Source of the DNA: Colwellia sp.
GTDB lineage: Bacteria > Pseudomonadota > Gammaproteobacteria > Enterobacterales > Alteromonadaceae
DNA length: 59,886 bases
NCBI GenBank assembly: GCA_022969175.1
Contig: JALJPB010000021.1
Location: forward strand, 1-59,886
Direction: 5' to 3'
Shown here: positions 25,515 to 35,291 of the stretch, one piece after another
How the letters are laid out: every line of letters begins with the position of its first letter
Position numbering within the stretch: the first letter of the stretch is position 1
Notes under the pieces: generated by a model
What the model saw: the letters and a program-made list of their open reading frames with translations, nothing else
Databases searched by the model: none
What the model was told of the DNA's origin: nothing
Made by a program: the position numbers and the translations under genes

Positions 25515-27707
25515 AATTGCTTCTAATTTAGCATAAGCAACTACCAACCATTTACTACCTAAACCTTCAAAATTAACTTGAATGCGAGATTGTGCGCCAC
25601 TTCCTTCATAATTAAGCACCACACCTTCTCCAAATTTTCCATGTTTAACCTGTTGACCTAGGCTAAAACCGGTATTTTCAAAAGTTTCAGTGGTAAAGTT
25701 TGATGAAAAACGCCCGCTAGCCACTGGACGAGTGACTTGGCTTTGTAAACGTATTTCTTCAATACAATCACTAGGCAACTCACGTAAAAAGCGACTCGCT
25801 TTATGATTTTTCTCTTGCCCATATAACCGACGGCTTTCTGCATGACACAAGTATAGCTTATGCATGGCTCTTGTCATGCCGACATAGCATAAACGTCGCT
25901 CTTCTTCCAATCGACCAATATCTTCTTGAGATTGTTGTGAAGGAAACATGCCCTCTTCAAGACCAGCAATAAATACGAGAGGAAACTCTAGCCCTTTTGC
26001 TGAATGCATGGTCATCAGTTGCACTGCTGGCTCAAAATCGTCAGCTTGTGATTCACCAGATTCTAAGGCTGCATGGGTTAAAAAAGCGGTTAACTGTGTT
26101 TGTTCATCTTCAAGCTCTGGATCCATTTCAAAAGTCTGACAAGCAGTAACTAACTCATTTAAGTTTTCAATGCGCTGTTCAGCTCGTTCACCTTTTTCCG
26201 CTTGATACATGGCTTTAATGCCACTACTTTTAATAACCAAATTCACTTGTTGATCTAAGTCTAAGTCTTTTGTGTCATCTTCAAGTTGTTCAATTAAAGC
26301 AATGAAGTTACTGATAGTTTTTGCGCTACGCCCTTTAAGTAAATCACCTTGCAACATATGTTGACAGGCTTGCCATAAGGTCACTTTTAAACTTCGGGCT
26401 GCATCTCTTATTATCGCGACGCTTTGATCGCCAATACCTCGTGTCGGTTTATTAATAATGCGTTCAAATGCAGCGTCATCATCACGATTATTGATCAATC
26501 GCATGTAAGCTAAGGCGTCTTTTACTTCTTGCCGCTCGAAGAAGCGCTGACCGCCATATATACGATAAGGTATTTGAGCCTGAAGCAAGGCTTCTTCTAA
26601 TAAACGAGATTGTGCGTTACTGCGATATAAAATAGCGACTTGATCTAAAGTGCCTTTATTTTCATCTTTTCCCCAGTCACTGCCTTTCCAATCACCAATT
26701 CGACCAGCAATAAATCGAGCCTCATCAATTTCATTAAAAGCGGTGTAAATTGAAATTTTTTCACCAGGCTCATCTTCAGTCCATAATTTTTTACCAAGGC
26801 GATTATTATTTTTTGATATTAATTGATTGGCTGCATTTAATATATTAGCGCTCGAGCGATAGTTTTGCTCCAAACGGATTGTTTGTGCGTTATCAAAATC
26901 ATCAAGAAAACGTTGAATATTTTCAATCTTAGCACCACGCCAGCCATAAATTGATTGGTCATCATCACCAACAATCATTACATGACTTTTTTCTTTACCT
27001 AGCATGTTAAGCCAAGCGTATTGAATCGCATTGGTATCTTGAAATTCGTCAACCAATATTTGACCAAAACGCTGTTGGTAATGCTCAAGTAATACCGGAT
27101 TATCTAGCCACAATTCATGGGCACGTAATAATAGTTCGGCAAAATCAACTAAGCCTGAGCGATCACAAGCTTCTTGATAACCTTGGTAAATCTTAACAAA
27201 TGTTTGCTCTGTAGGGTCATCATAAACCTCAATATGCTGTGGACGAATACCTTCATCTTTTTTACCATTGATGTACCATTGCATTTGTTTAGGCGGCCAG
27301 CGTTTTTCATCTAAATTGAACGATCGAATAATACGTTTAACTAATCTCAGCTGATCATCAGAGTCGAGCACTTGAAAGCTTTGTGGCAATTTTGCTTCTT
27401 GAAAGTGCATTCGCAATAACCGATGAGCTAAACCATGAAAAGTACCAATCCACATACCATGAGTATTACCGTCAACGACCTGTTCAACACGTGCTCTCAT
27501 TTCTGCAGCCGCTTTATTGGTAAAAGTTACCGCTAAAATACTATGAGGAGAAACTTGCTCAACTTTAATTAACCAAGCAATACGTTGCACTAGCACCCGC
27601 GTTTTTCCACTACCGGCGCCAGCTAAAACCAGCATATTCTGTTTAGGGGCAGCGACAATTTCACGCTGTTTATCATTTAAAGCATCAAGTAGTTCAGAAA
27701 CATCCAT
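25512..27707 (-). CDS. uvrD: DNA helicase II UvrD
   Basis: This superfamily 1 3'-5' helicase works in nucleotide-excision and mismatch repair. The ATG at 27707 gives 731 residues beginning MDVSELLDALNDKQREIVAAP, matching the E. coli start; the open frame also includes a GTG at 27719. Motifs are Walker A AGAGSGKTR, motif II VDEFQDTN, VGDDDQSIYGWRGA, and motif VI YVGMTRAMHKLYL. A C-terminal Tudor-like segment (GQQVKHGKFGEGVVLNYEG) binds partners in this family. yigB lies upstream, as in enterobacteria. Confidence 0.97.
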   Translation of the reverse strand: MDVSELLDALNDKQREIVAAPKQNMLVLAGAGSGKTRVLVQRIAWLIKVEQVSPHSILAVTFTNKAAAEMRARVEQVVDGNTHGMWIGTFHGLAHRLLRMHFQEAKLPQSFQVLDSDDQLRLVKRIIRSFNLDEKRWPPKQMQWYINGKKDEGIRPQHIEVYDDPTEQTFVKIYQGYQEACDRSGLVDFAELLLRAHELWLDNPVLLEHYQQRFGQILVDEFQDTNAIQYAWLNMLGKEKSHVMIVGDDDQSIYGWRGAKIENIQRFLDDFDNAQTIRLEQNYRSSANILNAANQLISKNNNRLGKKLWTEDEPGEKISIYTAFNEIDEARFIAGRIGDWKGSDWGKDENKGTLDQVAILYRSNAQSRLLEEALLQAQIPYRIYGGQRFFERQEVKDALAYMRLINNRDDDAAFERIINKPTRGIGDQSVAIIRDAARSLKVTLWQACQHMLQGDLLKGRSAKTISNFIALIEQLEDDTKDLDLDQQVNLVIKSSGIKAMYQAEKGERAEQRIENLNELVTACQTFEMDPELEDEQTQLTAFLTHAALESGESQADDFEPAVQLMTMHSAKGLEFPLVFIAGLEEGMFPSQQSQEDIGRLEEERRLCYVGMTRAMHKLYLCHAESRRLYGQEKNHKASRFLRELPSDCIEEIRLQSQVTRPVASGRFSSNFTTETFENTGFSLGQQVKHGKFGEGVVLNYEGSGAQSRIQVNFEGLGSKWLVVAYAKLEAI

Positions 27708-27768
27708 AGAGAAAATCACATATTTAAGTTAGAAATAATGAATGAATTATTTAATTCATTTATTCATT

Positions 27769-28506
27769 TTAATTTTTGTTGGTTAGTAAGTCTGCAAGTT
27801 CAGTTATATTTGAGAGTACCATGTGTGGCAATATCGTTAGTGGTTTACCAATGTTATACAAAGGTAACCATGCAGTTTGACAACCTGCAGCTATTCCCCC
27901 GAGAATATCTGCTCGACCACAATCACCGACATGTAATAACTGCGATGGCTTTATAGCGAGTTTTGAACAAGCCATCTGAAACATTTCTGTATCTGGCTTT
28001 TGTTTAACACCGGCAATAGCGTGAAAAACATGTTCGAAATAATGGTCAATTCCAATCGCTTTGGTATCAACATTACCATTACTGATCGCTACTAAAGGGT
28101 AATGATGGGCTAGCTTTGCTAATAACTGATGGCTTGCTTGTGGCACGGTAAATTGACTACGAACAATAGAAAAATGATCCATTGCCTGTTGTGCTTTGTC
28201 TTGAGCTTGTTTTTTGTCAAAACCTAATGAGCATGCGCCTAGAAAATAACTTTCAAGACGCAAGGCAACGACATCATGAATTATCGATGCTTGTTTAGCT
28301 ATTGCTTGGGCTTTAAATGGCGACCAAAATTTTTGATCTAATATCAAACCCTTATTTTTATCAGTTAAGCACACACTAAAATTTCTGCTAAAATAATGCA
28401 CCATTTTATCTTCAGCACTCACCATCACCGGAGCATTGGCGTATAAGGTGTCATCAAGGTCAAAACTAATAGCTTTAATAGGTGTTAATGGGCGATAGAA
28501 CTTCAT
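27769..28506 (-). CDS. yigB: HAD-family phosphatase YigB
   Basis: This 245-residue HAD hydrolase resembles YigB, which dephosphorylates FMN to riboflavin. The nucleophile motif is SFDLDDTLYAN near residue 15, motif II is AISNGNVD, and the acidic motif is HVGDCGRADILGG. A helical cap domain lies between. It is located between DUF484 and uvrD, where E. coli has yigB. In E. coli, xerC comes directly before it; here only 15 bases separate it from DUF484, so xerC is missing from this cluster. Confidence 0.9.
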   Translation of the reverse strand: MKFYRPLTPIKAISFDLDDTLYANAPVMVSAEDKMVHYFSRNFSVCLTDKNKGLILDQKFWSPFKAQAIAKQASIIHDVVALRLESYFLGACSLGFDKKQAQDKAQQAMDHFSIVRSQFTVPQASHQLLAKLAHHYPLVAISNGNVDTKAIGIDHYFEHVFHAIAGVKQKPDTEMFQMACSKLAIKPSQLLHVGDCGRADILGGIAAGCQTAWLPLYNIGKPLTILPHMVLSNITELADLLTNKN

Positions 28507-28521
28507 AGTTTCACTAACTTT

Positions 28522-29274
28522 TTAAAGCGCTAAATGGGTTTGTAATAGTTTAGCAACAAGCTTTTTAAACTGACTTAATAACAGAGTATCCATTCTGGGA
28601 TCAAAATGTTCGGCATCTTCACTGTTAATGGCGATAAAACCTAAATCCTCTGCTGTCTTATCACTAGTTAGCTTAATTAATACGACAGAGCCCAGCTTTG
28701 GCTCAGAAAATATCAGCTGTTGTTCGCTTTGTTGAAGACGGCCAAAATAATAATCATCATTTGTCAGTCTATTTTGCATAACACCGGCACAATCATTTTT
28801 AACGATACTGGCATGGCTGATGTCAACATCTGACTTTAACCATAACTTCAAACCTGCAAGTGATAACAGTTCAGTGGTAGTTTGATGCAAACAATCCAGT
28901 AACTCATTGGCTGATTGGCAATCGAGTAACCTCAAATACAAATCACTATACAGCATGAAAAGTTGTTCATTATGATTAGCTACCGACATTAACTGGGTAA
29001 TTTCTTCTTCTAATACATGGGCTTTTTGACGTAACAGCTGTTGTTGACGTTCCACTAAAGAAACGGTACCACGGTGATTATCAGCGAGCTGTAAACTGTT
29101 CAGTAAAACAGGATTTCGAGTGAAAAAATCAGGATTATCTAATAAATAAGAACTAATTAACTCATCCGTTAGTGGTAATTCATCTAACTGGAAGGTTATC
29201 GGAGTTTGATTTTTTTTTTCGTCGACATTCATTGCGATATATTGCTCTTTTTTATTTGTTTTTTTATCGGTCAT
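28522..29274 (-). CDS. DUF484 (YigA-like) GAF-fold protein
   Basis: This 250-residue cytosolic protein belongs to the DUF484 family, with LPLTDELISSYLLDNPDFFTRNPVLL near residue 33 and GTVSLVERQQQLLRQK near 70. The C-terminal part has a GAF-like fold (GFIAINSEDAEHFDPRMDTLLLSQF). The function is unknown; conservation between dapF and xerC has suggested a link to cell-envelope or chromosome processing. It is in line with dapF upstream (20 bases) and yigB downstream. Confidence 0.9.
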   Translation of the reverse strand: MTDKKTNKKEQYIAMNVDEKKNQTPITFQLDELPLTDELISSYLLDNPDFFTRNPVLLNSLQLADNHRGTVSLVERQQQLLRQKAHVLEEEITQLMSVANHNEQLFMLYSDLYLRLLDCQSANELLDCLHQTTTELLSLAGLKLWLKSDVDISHASIVKNDCAGVMQNRLTNDDYYFGRLQQSEQQLIFSEPKLGSVVLIKLTSDKTAEDLGFIAINSEDAEHFDPRMDTLLLSQFKKLVAKLLQTHLAL

Positions 29275-29294
29275 AATTATTTTTTTTACAACGA

Positions 29295-30125
29295 TTAAAT
29301 TTGAATTTGGCCATCAAATACATGAATTGCTGGTCCTGACATTTTTACTGGGTTGCCTGGGCCTTTCCAATAAATTCTTAATTGGCCACCAGGCAGCTCA
29401 ACTGTAACTTGCTTGGCTAATTTTTTTTGCATTTGGCCAATAACCACTGCCGCACAAGCACCACTGCCGCAGGCCAGTGTTTCTCCTGCACCTCGCTCAT
29501 AAACACGTAATTTAATTAACTCCGGAGATACCACTTCCATAAAACCAACATTGGTTTGTTTAGGGAAACGTTCGTGATGTGATAACTCATGGCCAAGAGT
29601 CTCAACAGGAGCTTGTGCAACAGAGTCAACGGTAATCACACAATGTGGATTACCCATAGAAACTACACCACAGAGAACCGTTTCAGTTTCACTACGAAGA
29701 ATATAGGTACCTTCCATTTTTTGAGCGGTAAAAGGCACTTGTTTAGGTTCTAATCGTGGCACTGGCATATTCACTGATATATTACCATCACGCTCGATAA
29801 ACAGGGTCATCTTACCCGATTGGGTTGATACTTTAATTTTTGTTTTATTGATTAAACCTTTCATGCGCACAAAACGTGCAAAACAACGTGCGCCGTTACC
29901 ACATTGTGCCACTTCACTACCATCAGCATTAAAAATGCGATAATGAAAGTCTAAATCGGGATCATAAGGAGGTTCAACAATTAACAGTTGGTCAAAGCCA
30001 ATACCAAAATTTCGATCCGCCAATTTCTTAATTTGTTCAGTAGACAAATAAATACTTTGAGTAACATTATCAATGACCATAAAGTCATTACCCAAGCCAT
30101 GCATTTTAGAAAAATTTACTAACAT
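29295..30125 (-). CDS. dapF: Diaminopimelate epimerase
   Basis: DapF converts LL- to meso-diaminopimelate, needed for lysine and peptidoglycan. The 276-residue length is typical. Both catalytic cysteines are visible: [15 protein letters not shown] near residue 73 and [16 protein letters not shown] near 217, each half of the two-base racemase site. The start [13 protein letters not shown] is diagnostic. It follows lysA, which uses its product. Confidence 0.97.
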   Translation of the reverse strand: MLVNFSKMHGLGNDFMVIDNVTQSIYLSTEQIKKLADRNFGIGFDQLLIVEPPYDPDLDFHYRIFNADGSEVAQCGNGARCFARFVRMKGLINKTKIKVSTQSGKMTLFIERDGNISVNMPVPRLEPKQVPFTAQKMEGTYILRSETETVLCGVVSMGNPHCVITVDSVAQAPVETLGHELSHHERFPKQTNVGFMEVVSPELIKLRVYERGAGETLACGSGACAAVVIGQMQKKLAKQVTVELPGGQLRIYWKGPGNPVKMSGPAIHVFDGQIQI

Positions 30126-30161
30126 TTATTTATCTTCTTATTAAAAGCGAGATCAAAATTC

Positions 30162-31409
30162 TCAAGGTAATAAAGACTCACCCAACCAAAGTTGTTCAAT
30201 CGATTCTCTTTGTCTTATTACATGCATTTTGTTGTTATCAACCATCACTTCAACTGCACGTGGACGACTATTATAATTTGAACTCATAGTAAAACCATAA
30301 GCACCAGCAGAACGTACCGCTAATAAGTCGCCGGTTTTTATCGCTAAAGAACGCTGTTTCCCTAAAAAGTCTCCCGTTTCGCATACAGGTCCAACAACAT
30401 CATAAATTTTAGCGACAACATCATCTCGATGTTCAACAGGAATTATTGCTTGCCATGCTTGATAAAGTGCTGGACGAATAAGGTCGTTCATCCCAGCATC
30501 AACAATAGCAAAATTTCGGTCTGCATTTTCTTTTAAGAACTCAACTTCAGTCACCAATATGCCCGCATTGGCCATAATGGCACGACCAGGTTCATATATA
30601 AGCTTTAAATCGTAACCAGATAATTTTTCAGCTAGCGCTCTAGCATATTCTTTCGGATGAGGCGGTGTTTCATCTTGATAACAAACGCCTAAACCGCCAC
30701 CAACATCTAAATGTGATAAGTTAATGCCTTGTTGCACTAAGTTATCAACTAATAACAATACTCTGTCTAGAGCATCTAAAAATGGTATTAACTCAGTAAG
30801 TTGTGAGCCAATATGACAATCAACCCCCTTAACCTCAAGATTCGATAAGCTTGCCGCATACTGATATACCGACAGAGCATCATCAATGGCAATGCCAAAC
30901 TTATTTTCTTTTAAACCGGTAGAAATATAAGGATGAGTTCCTGCATCAACGTCTGGGTTCACTCGTAATGAAATTGGTGCAATTTTATCCATGGCTTTCG
31001 CCACTTGATTAATACGATCTAACTCGGAGAGTGATTCAACATTAAAGCAGTAAATACCTTGTTCTAAAGCAAAAGCAATTTCTGAAGATTTTTTACCTAC
31101 GCCAGAAAATACAACTTTACTGGCGTCACCGCCAGCAGCTAATACTCTTGACAACTCACCTTGGGAAACTATATCAAAGCCAGAGCCTAAACGTGCCATT
31201 ACATTAAGTACGGCTAAATTACTGTTAGCTTTTACTGCATAACAAATAAGATGATCTTGTTCAGCAGCCGCATCGTTAAAGGCATGCCAATGGCGTTCAA
31301 TCGTTGCTCTAGAATAAATATATAGGGGAGTGCCGTGTTTTTCAGCGATTTCTGATACAGCGCACTTTTCAGCAAACAATGAACCATCTATTTGATTAAA
31401 ATAATCCAT
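30162..31409 (-). CDS. lysA: Diaminopimelate decarboxylase
   Basis: This PLP enzyme removes CO2 from meso-diaminopimelate to form L-lysine. The 415 residues form an alanine-racemase-like barrel and a beta domain. The PLP lysine is in HLICYAVKANSN near residue 58, the phosphate-binding glycines are in LDVGGGLGV, and the cysteine across the dimer interface is in GPVCETGDFLG. Its ATG overlaps the stop of the lipoprotein gene by one base (TAATG), showing tight coupling. Confidence 0.97.
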   Translation of the reverse strand: MDYFNQIDGSLFAEKCAVSEIAEKHGTPLYIYSRATIERHWHAFNDAAAEQDHLICYAVKANSNLAVLNVMARLGSGFDIVSQGELSRVLAAGGDASKVVFSGVGKKSSEIAFALEQGIYCFNVESLSELDRINQVAKAMDKIAPISLRVNPDVDAGTHPYISTGLKENKFGIAIDDALSVYQYAASLSNLEVKGVDCHIGSQLTELIPFLDALDRVLLLVDNLVQQGINLSHLDVGGGLGVCYQDETPPHPKEYARALAEKLSGYDLKLIYEPGRAIMANAGILVTEVEFLKENADRNFAIVDAGMNDLIRPALYQAWQAIIPVEHRDDVVAKIYDVVGPVCETGDFLGKQRSLAIKTGDLLAVRSAGAYGFTMSSNYNSRPRAVEVMVDNNKMHVIRQRESIEQLWLGESLLP

Positions 31410-31639
31410 TAGTTAGTCTCTTTGTTGACAGAGGTTGAGGCATCAGGCTTTTCACTTTCATTTGTTTTTTCTGCTAAACCTGTTTTATCGGTTTTCTTTT
31501 CAACTTTTTCGGGCACAAAACCTTCACCTTTTACTGACTCTGGCGTTTGATATAAATCACGCTTTAAACCACATCCAGCTAATGCTAAAAGTGAAAGAAA
31601 ACAGCAAAAAATTAAAGTTTTATTGTCTTGTAAGTTCAT
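31409..31639 (-). CDS. lptM: Small outer-membrane lipoprotein LptM (YifL)
   Basis: This 76-residue protein has a signal peptide ending in the lipobox LALAGC and then GLKRDLYQTPES, the conserved start of LptM/YifL. The rest is a charged, low-complexity tail rich in lysine, glutamate and threonine. In E. coli, LptM helps the LPS translocon LptD mature. It is located just before lysA/dapF, a conserved position. The long acidic-basic tail is not shared with the E. coli protein. Confidence 0.88.
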   Translation of the reverse strand: MNLQDNKTLIFCCFLSLLALAGCGLKRDLYQTPESVKGEGFVPEKVEKKTDKTGLAEKTNESEKPDASTSVNKETN

Positions 31640-31820
31640 TTATTGAGTTTTATGCCATGAAAGTCGTTTAAATCAATGTTTTTTCTTAGCCAAAGTCACG
31701 CTGAAAGTGATTTTTTCTAAGCTGATTGGTATTATACTCACATGCTTAACATCAATTACAGCCATTAATAACTCTATAACTAAATAAAAGCTCAATTTTC
31801 GCATAATAAAAGGAAGCGTA

Positions 31821-32141
31821 ATGAACGACAGTCAATATAATTTTCTCTCTGAGGAGCTCATCTTAGCCGTTGAAGAGGCGATTGAAGATTGCGGCACTGA
31901 CATCGATTTTGAAGGTGCAAGTGGCATACTGACACTGACTTTTTTGAATGAAACCAAGATCATCATCAACAAACAAGCCCCTTTACATGAAGTTTGGGTA
32001 GCAACAAAATTTAATGGTCATCACTTTTCTTTTGACAACGAGCAATGGAATGATAAACGTGGTGGCGGGGAGTTTTGGCAATTCTTATCTGCTGCTGTAT
32101 CAAAACAAGCAGAAACAAACATCAGATTATCGGCAAAATAA
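31821..32141 (+). CDS. cyaY: Frataxin-like iron protein CyaY
   Basis: This 106-residue cytosolic protein binds iron and modulates IscS in Fe-S cluster assembly. The family features are an acidic first helix (ELILAVEEAIEDCGTDIDFE) and the strand region with QAPLHEVWVATKFNGHHFSF, ending in GGGEFWQFLSAAVS. It diverges from the lptM-lysA operon, and hemC starts 20 bases after it, so it may be co-transcribed with the haem genes; this links iron supply with haem synthesis. Confidence 0.95.
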   Translation: MNDSQYNFLSEELILAVEEAIEDCGTDIDFEGASGILTLTFLNETKIIINKQAPLHEVWVATKFNGHHFSFDNEQWNDKRGGGEFWQFLSAAVSKQAETNIRLSAK

Positions 32142-32161
32142 TTAACTTTTAGGACTTATTA

Positions 32162-33097
32162 ATGACTAATAAAATCGTACGTATTGCAACACGTAAAAGT
32201 GCCCTAGCAATGTGGCAAGCTGAATACGTTAAAGCACAATTAGAGCATTTTCATGACGATGTTACTGTTGAGCTTCTACCGATGACAACCAAGGGCGACA
32301 TTATATTAGATACGCCACTGGCTAAAGTAGGTGGTAAAGGCTTATTTGTCAAAGAACTTGAAGTGGCGATACTAGAAAACCGTGCTGATATTGCCGTTCA
32401 CTCAATGAAAGACGTACCGATAGATTTCCCAGAAGGTCTTGGTCTTGAAGTTATCTGCCCTCGTGAAGATCCTCGTGATGCATTTATTTCCAATCATTAT
32501 GAGACCCTTGAAGACTTACCTCAAGGCGCCATTGTTGGAACTTCAAGTTTACGTCGACAATGTCAGATTAAAGCGATTCGTCCAGATCTTGATATTCGTG
32601 ATTTACGCGGCAATGTAAATACTCGATTAAGAAAACTAGATGAGGGTGGCTACGACGCGATAATTTTAGCGGCTGCAGGCATGATCCGGTTAAAAATGCC
32701 TGAGCGTATTCGCCAGTTTATCGAGCCTGAAGTTATGTTACCTGCCAATGGCCAAGGGGCTGTAGGGATTGAATGTAGAAGTAATGACGAGACCATTAAG
32801 GCATTATTAGCACCACTTGAAGACAAAATCACTCGTATTCGAGTATTAGCAGAGCGTGCGATGAATAAAGCTCTTGAAGGTGGTTGCCAAGTTCCTATTG
32901 GCGCTTATGCCATTATTGATAATGATGAAATCTACCTACGAGGTTTAGTCGGTGCCGTAGATGGCAGCAAAATTATTCAAAGCGAAGTTCGTGGTAAATT
33001 AGATCAAGGCGAAAATTTAGGAAATAGTTTAGCGCAAACCCTATTATCACAAGGCGCTGATGTGATCTTAAAACAGGTTTACGCCGATCAAAAATAA
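32162..33097 (+). CDS. hemC: Hydroxymethylbilane synthase
   Basis: HemC joins four porphobilinogen units into hydroxymethylbilane. The 311 residues show [13 protein letters not shown], the substrate-binding AVHSMKDVP and [10 protein letters not shown], and the dipyrromethane-bearing cysteine in [13 protein letters not shown] near residue 243. It is first in hemC-hemD-hemX-hemY. Confidence 0.97.
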   Translation: MTNKIVRIATRKSALAMWQAEYVKAQLEHFHDDVTVELLPMTTKGDIILDTPLAKVGGKGLFVKELEVAILENRADIAVHSMKDVPIDFPEGLGLEVICPREDPRDAFISNHYETLEDLPQGAIVGTSSLRRQCQIKAIRPDLDIRDLRGNVNTRLRKLDEGGYDAIILAAAGMIRLKMPERIRQFIEPEVMLPANGQGAVGIECRSNDETIKALLAPLEDKITRIRVLAERAMNKALEGGCQVPIGAYAIIDNDEIYLRGLVGAVDGSKIIQSEVRGKLDQGENLGNSLAQTLLSQGADVILKQVYADQK

Positions 33098-33110
33098 AGC
33101 GTTATGCCAT

Positions 33111-33875
33111 GTGCTTATAACGCGGCCTGAAGACAAAGGTCGTCAATTAGCCCTGCAACTTAAAACGATTGGCATCACCACAACTTGCCAATCGTTTTTT
33201 GATTATCATGGTATTAATGATCAAAACCATTTACAGCGGACTCTTAAAAGCCCCGCTCTAGATATTGTTATATTTGTCAGTGTTGCGGCGGTCAACTTTG
33301 CCAACCAAGTATGTCCTATTAGTACATGGGTTAGCTTTAACATGGCCAGTGAAATTAAATATTTTGCTGTTGGTCAAGCAACCAAACAAGCACTTTCGGC
33401 TTGTTCAATCAATCAAGTTATTGCCCCAAAACAGCAAAATAGCGAAGGTTTGCTAGCACTTGTAGAGCTTTTGAATGTTAACAATAAAAACATTCTTATT
33501 GTTCGGGGCGATGGTGGTAGAGAATACTTAAAAGAGGTCCTTGAACAGCGAGGTGCTCAAGTTAATTATCTTGAAAGTTATCAACGTTTATGGCGAACTT
33601 TTAATAGCAATGTTGTTAAGCAATGGCAAGATACTAAAATAAACGCTATCGTAATTACCAGTAACGCTTTATTACAAAGAATTGTAGACATAATAAGCGC
33701 TTTTACTGATACTTTAACTATGGAAGAAAAATTAACTTTTGATCTCTGGTTTAACGCCTGTTTATGGGTAGTTGCCAGTGAACGCATCGCCAAAAATGCA
33801 AAAGCGCTAGGTTTATGCAACATTGTTAATGCAAATGGCGCTAATGATCAGGCGATTATTAACGCTTTAAATTAG
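33111..33875 (+). CDS. hemD: Uroporphyrinogen-III synthase
   Basis: HemD inverts the D ring and closes hydroxymethylbilane to uroporphyrinogen III. The 254-residue sequence is divergent, as is usual, but the start MLITRPEDKGRQLA, the VRGDGGREYLKEVLEQRGAQVNYLESYQR segment and the location after hemC identify it. The start is GTG at 33111; two nearby ATG codons are out of frame. Confidence 0.93.
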   Translation: MLITRPEDKGRQLALQLKTIGITTTCQSFFDYHGINDQNHLQRTLKSPALDIVIFVSVAAVNFANQVCPISTWVSFNMASEIKYFAVGQATKQALSACSINQVIAPKQQNSEGLLALVELLNVNNKNILIVRGDGGREYLKEVLEQRGAQVNYLESYQRLWRTFNSNVVKQWQDTKINAIVITSNALLQRIVDIISAFTDTLTMEEKLTFDLWFNACLWVVASERIAKNAKALGLCNIVNANGANDQAIINALN

Positions 33876-33926
33876 ATTTAAGTTAGTTTGAATCAAAAAT
33901 CATTACCTCAATTACGGAATTCGATC

Positions 33927-35291
33927 ATGACAGAGAAAAAGCAACCATTAGATAATGATCAACAAGACTCCTCTGAGAAAAAAATGTCCCCAACGACATC
34001 GTCTGTTAATAAGGCTGACAAATTAGTTAATGAAAAGAATAATTCAAGAGTAACGATGACCAATAAAAATACTACGGCACAATCGACTAATAAAATGATG
34101 CCAAAAGCAAAAATGTCAAAAACAGCTATTGCCGCTTTCATTATCGCATTAGTTGGCATTACTGGAACCGCTGCAAGCTATTATTGGCTTAATGAGCAAA
34201 GACTTAATTTGACTGAAGAATTAAGAACAGAAAATCAAAAAATAAATACTGCCAATCAACAAAACATAACTCAACAACTGCAAGACCAGCAAAACAAGTT
34301 CTCACAACAGCTACAACAAATGGCAGTAAAAGTACAAAATGATAGCCAGCAAAAAATTACTCAGCTTGAGCTTGCTGTTAGTCGTCTTGAGCAAAACAAG
34401 CCTAGTGATTGGCTGATCCATGAAGCTGAATATTTAATAAGAATTGCCGCAAGAACTATGTGGTTAGAGCGTGATACCAATGCAGCTATTAATCTACTAA
34501 AAGATGCTGAGCAACGGTTAGCCGAGCTCAATAGCCCTGAGTTTCTACCGGTGAGAAAGGTAATTCACCAAGATATTGAGCAATTAAAATTAATGCCAGT
34601 GCTTAACACAGAAAACGTAGTGCTTTCTTTAATGGGCCTCAATAACCAGTTAGCCAATCTGCCATTAATAATGGAACAAGTTACCGAAGAAAAAGATAAT
34701 ACTCCATTAGAGTTATCTGAAAACATTGACGACTGGCAAGATAACTTAGCGAAAACTTGGCGAAACTTCCTTGATACTTTTGTTGTTATTCATGTTCGAG
34801 ATGGTAGTGCTAAACCTTTATTATCGCCACAGTACCAACAGAATTTAAAAGAGAACCTCAGCTTAAAACTGCAACAAGCACAATGGGCTGCAAGAGAAGA
34901 ACAAGTGACCGTTTATTTGCAAACCCTAACGGAAATTCAAAGCTGGTTAACCGATTATTTTGATATGAAAGAAACCAGTAACCAGATGTTTTTATCGGCC
35001 ATTGAACAACTGAAAACAGAATTGATAAGTTACGATTATCCAAGCACGTTATCTTCACTGTCAGCAATACGCAATATTCTTGCAGACCAACCTATCGCAA
35101 TAAAGCGACTAACAGCTCCAACAGAAACTCCTGACAAGCAAACAACAGTAAAGAAAGAACAAAAACAATTAGCGCCACCAACTCAAGAGTCGGCACCTAA
35201 AAAACAGAGTATTGAAGAGCAAATACACCAGCAAACAACCATTCAAGAACAAGCGGATGAAAAGTCTAAGCTAGATGAGGGCGAAATATGA
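33927..35291 (+). CDS. hemX: HemX membrane protein
   Basis: HemX is an inner-membrane protein once annotated as a uroporphyrin-III methyltransferase; its true role is unclear. A long, disordered, lysine- and threonine-rich N-terminus precedes one membrane helix (TAIAAFIIALVGITGTAASYY), then a glutamine-rich coiled coil and a helical periplasmic domain that includes WLIHEAEYLIRIA. The ATG at 33927 (454 residues, GGA upstream) is preferred to a TTG at 33888. The C-terminal tail is charged and low in complexity. Confidence 0.9.
   Translation: MTEKKQPLDNDQQDSSEKKMSPTTSSVNKADKLVNEKNNSRVTMTNKNTTAQSTNKMMPKAKMSKTAIAAFIIALVGITGTAASYYWLNEQRLNLTEELRTENQKINTANQQNITQQLQDQQNKFSQQLQQMAVKVQNDSQQKITQLELAVSRLEQNKPSDWLIHEAEYLIRIAARTMWLERDTNAAINLLKDAEQRLAELNSPEFLPVRKVIHQDIEQLKLMPVLNTENVVLSLMGLNNQLANLPLIMEQVTEEKDNTPLELSENIDDWQDNLAKTWRNFLDTFVVIHVRDGSAKPLLSPQYQQNLKENLSLKLQQAQWAAREEQVTVYLQTLTEIQSWLTDYFDMKETSNQMFLSAIEQLKTELISYDYPSTLSSLSAIRNILADQPIAIKRLTAPTETPDKQTTVKKEQKQLAPPTQESAPKKQSIEEQIHQQTTIQEQADEKSKLDEGEI

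Noticed and set aside
33265-33456. Small plus-strand frame inside hemD
   Set aside because: Second frame of a recognised gene; composition and length fit chance.
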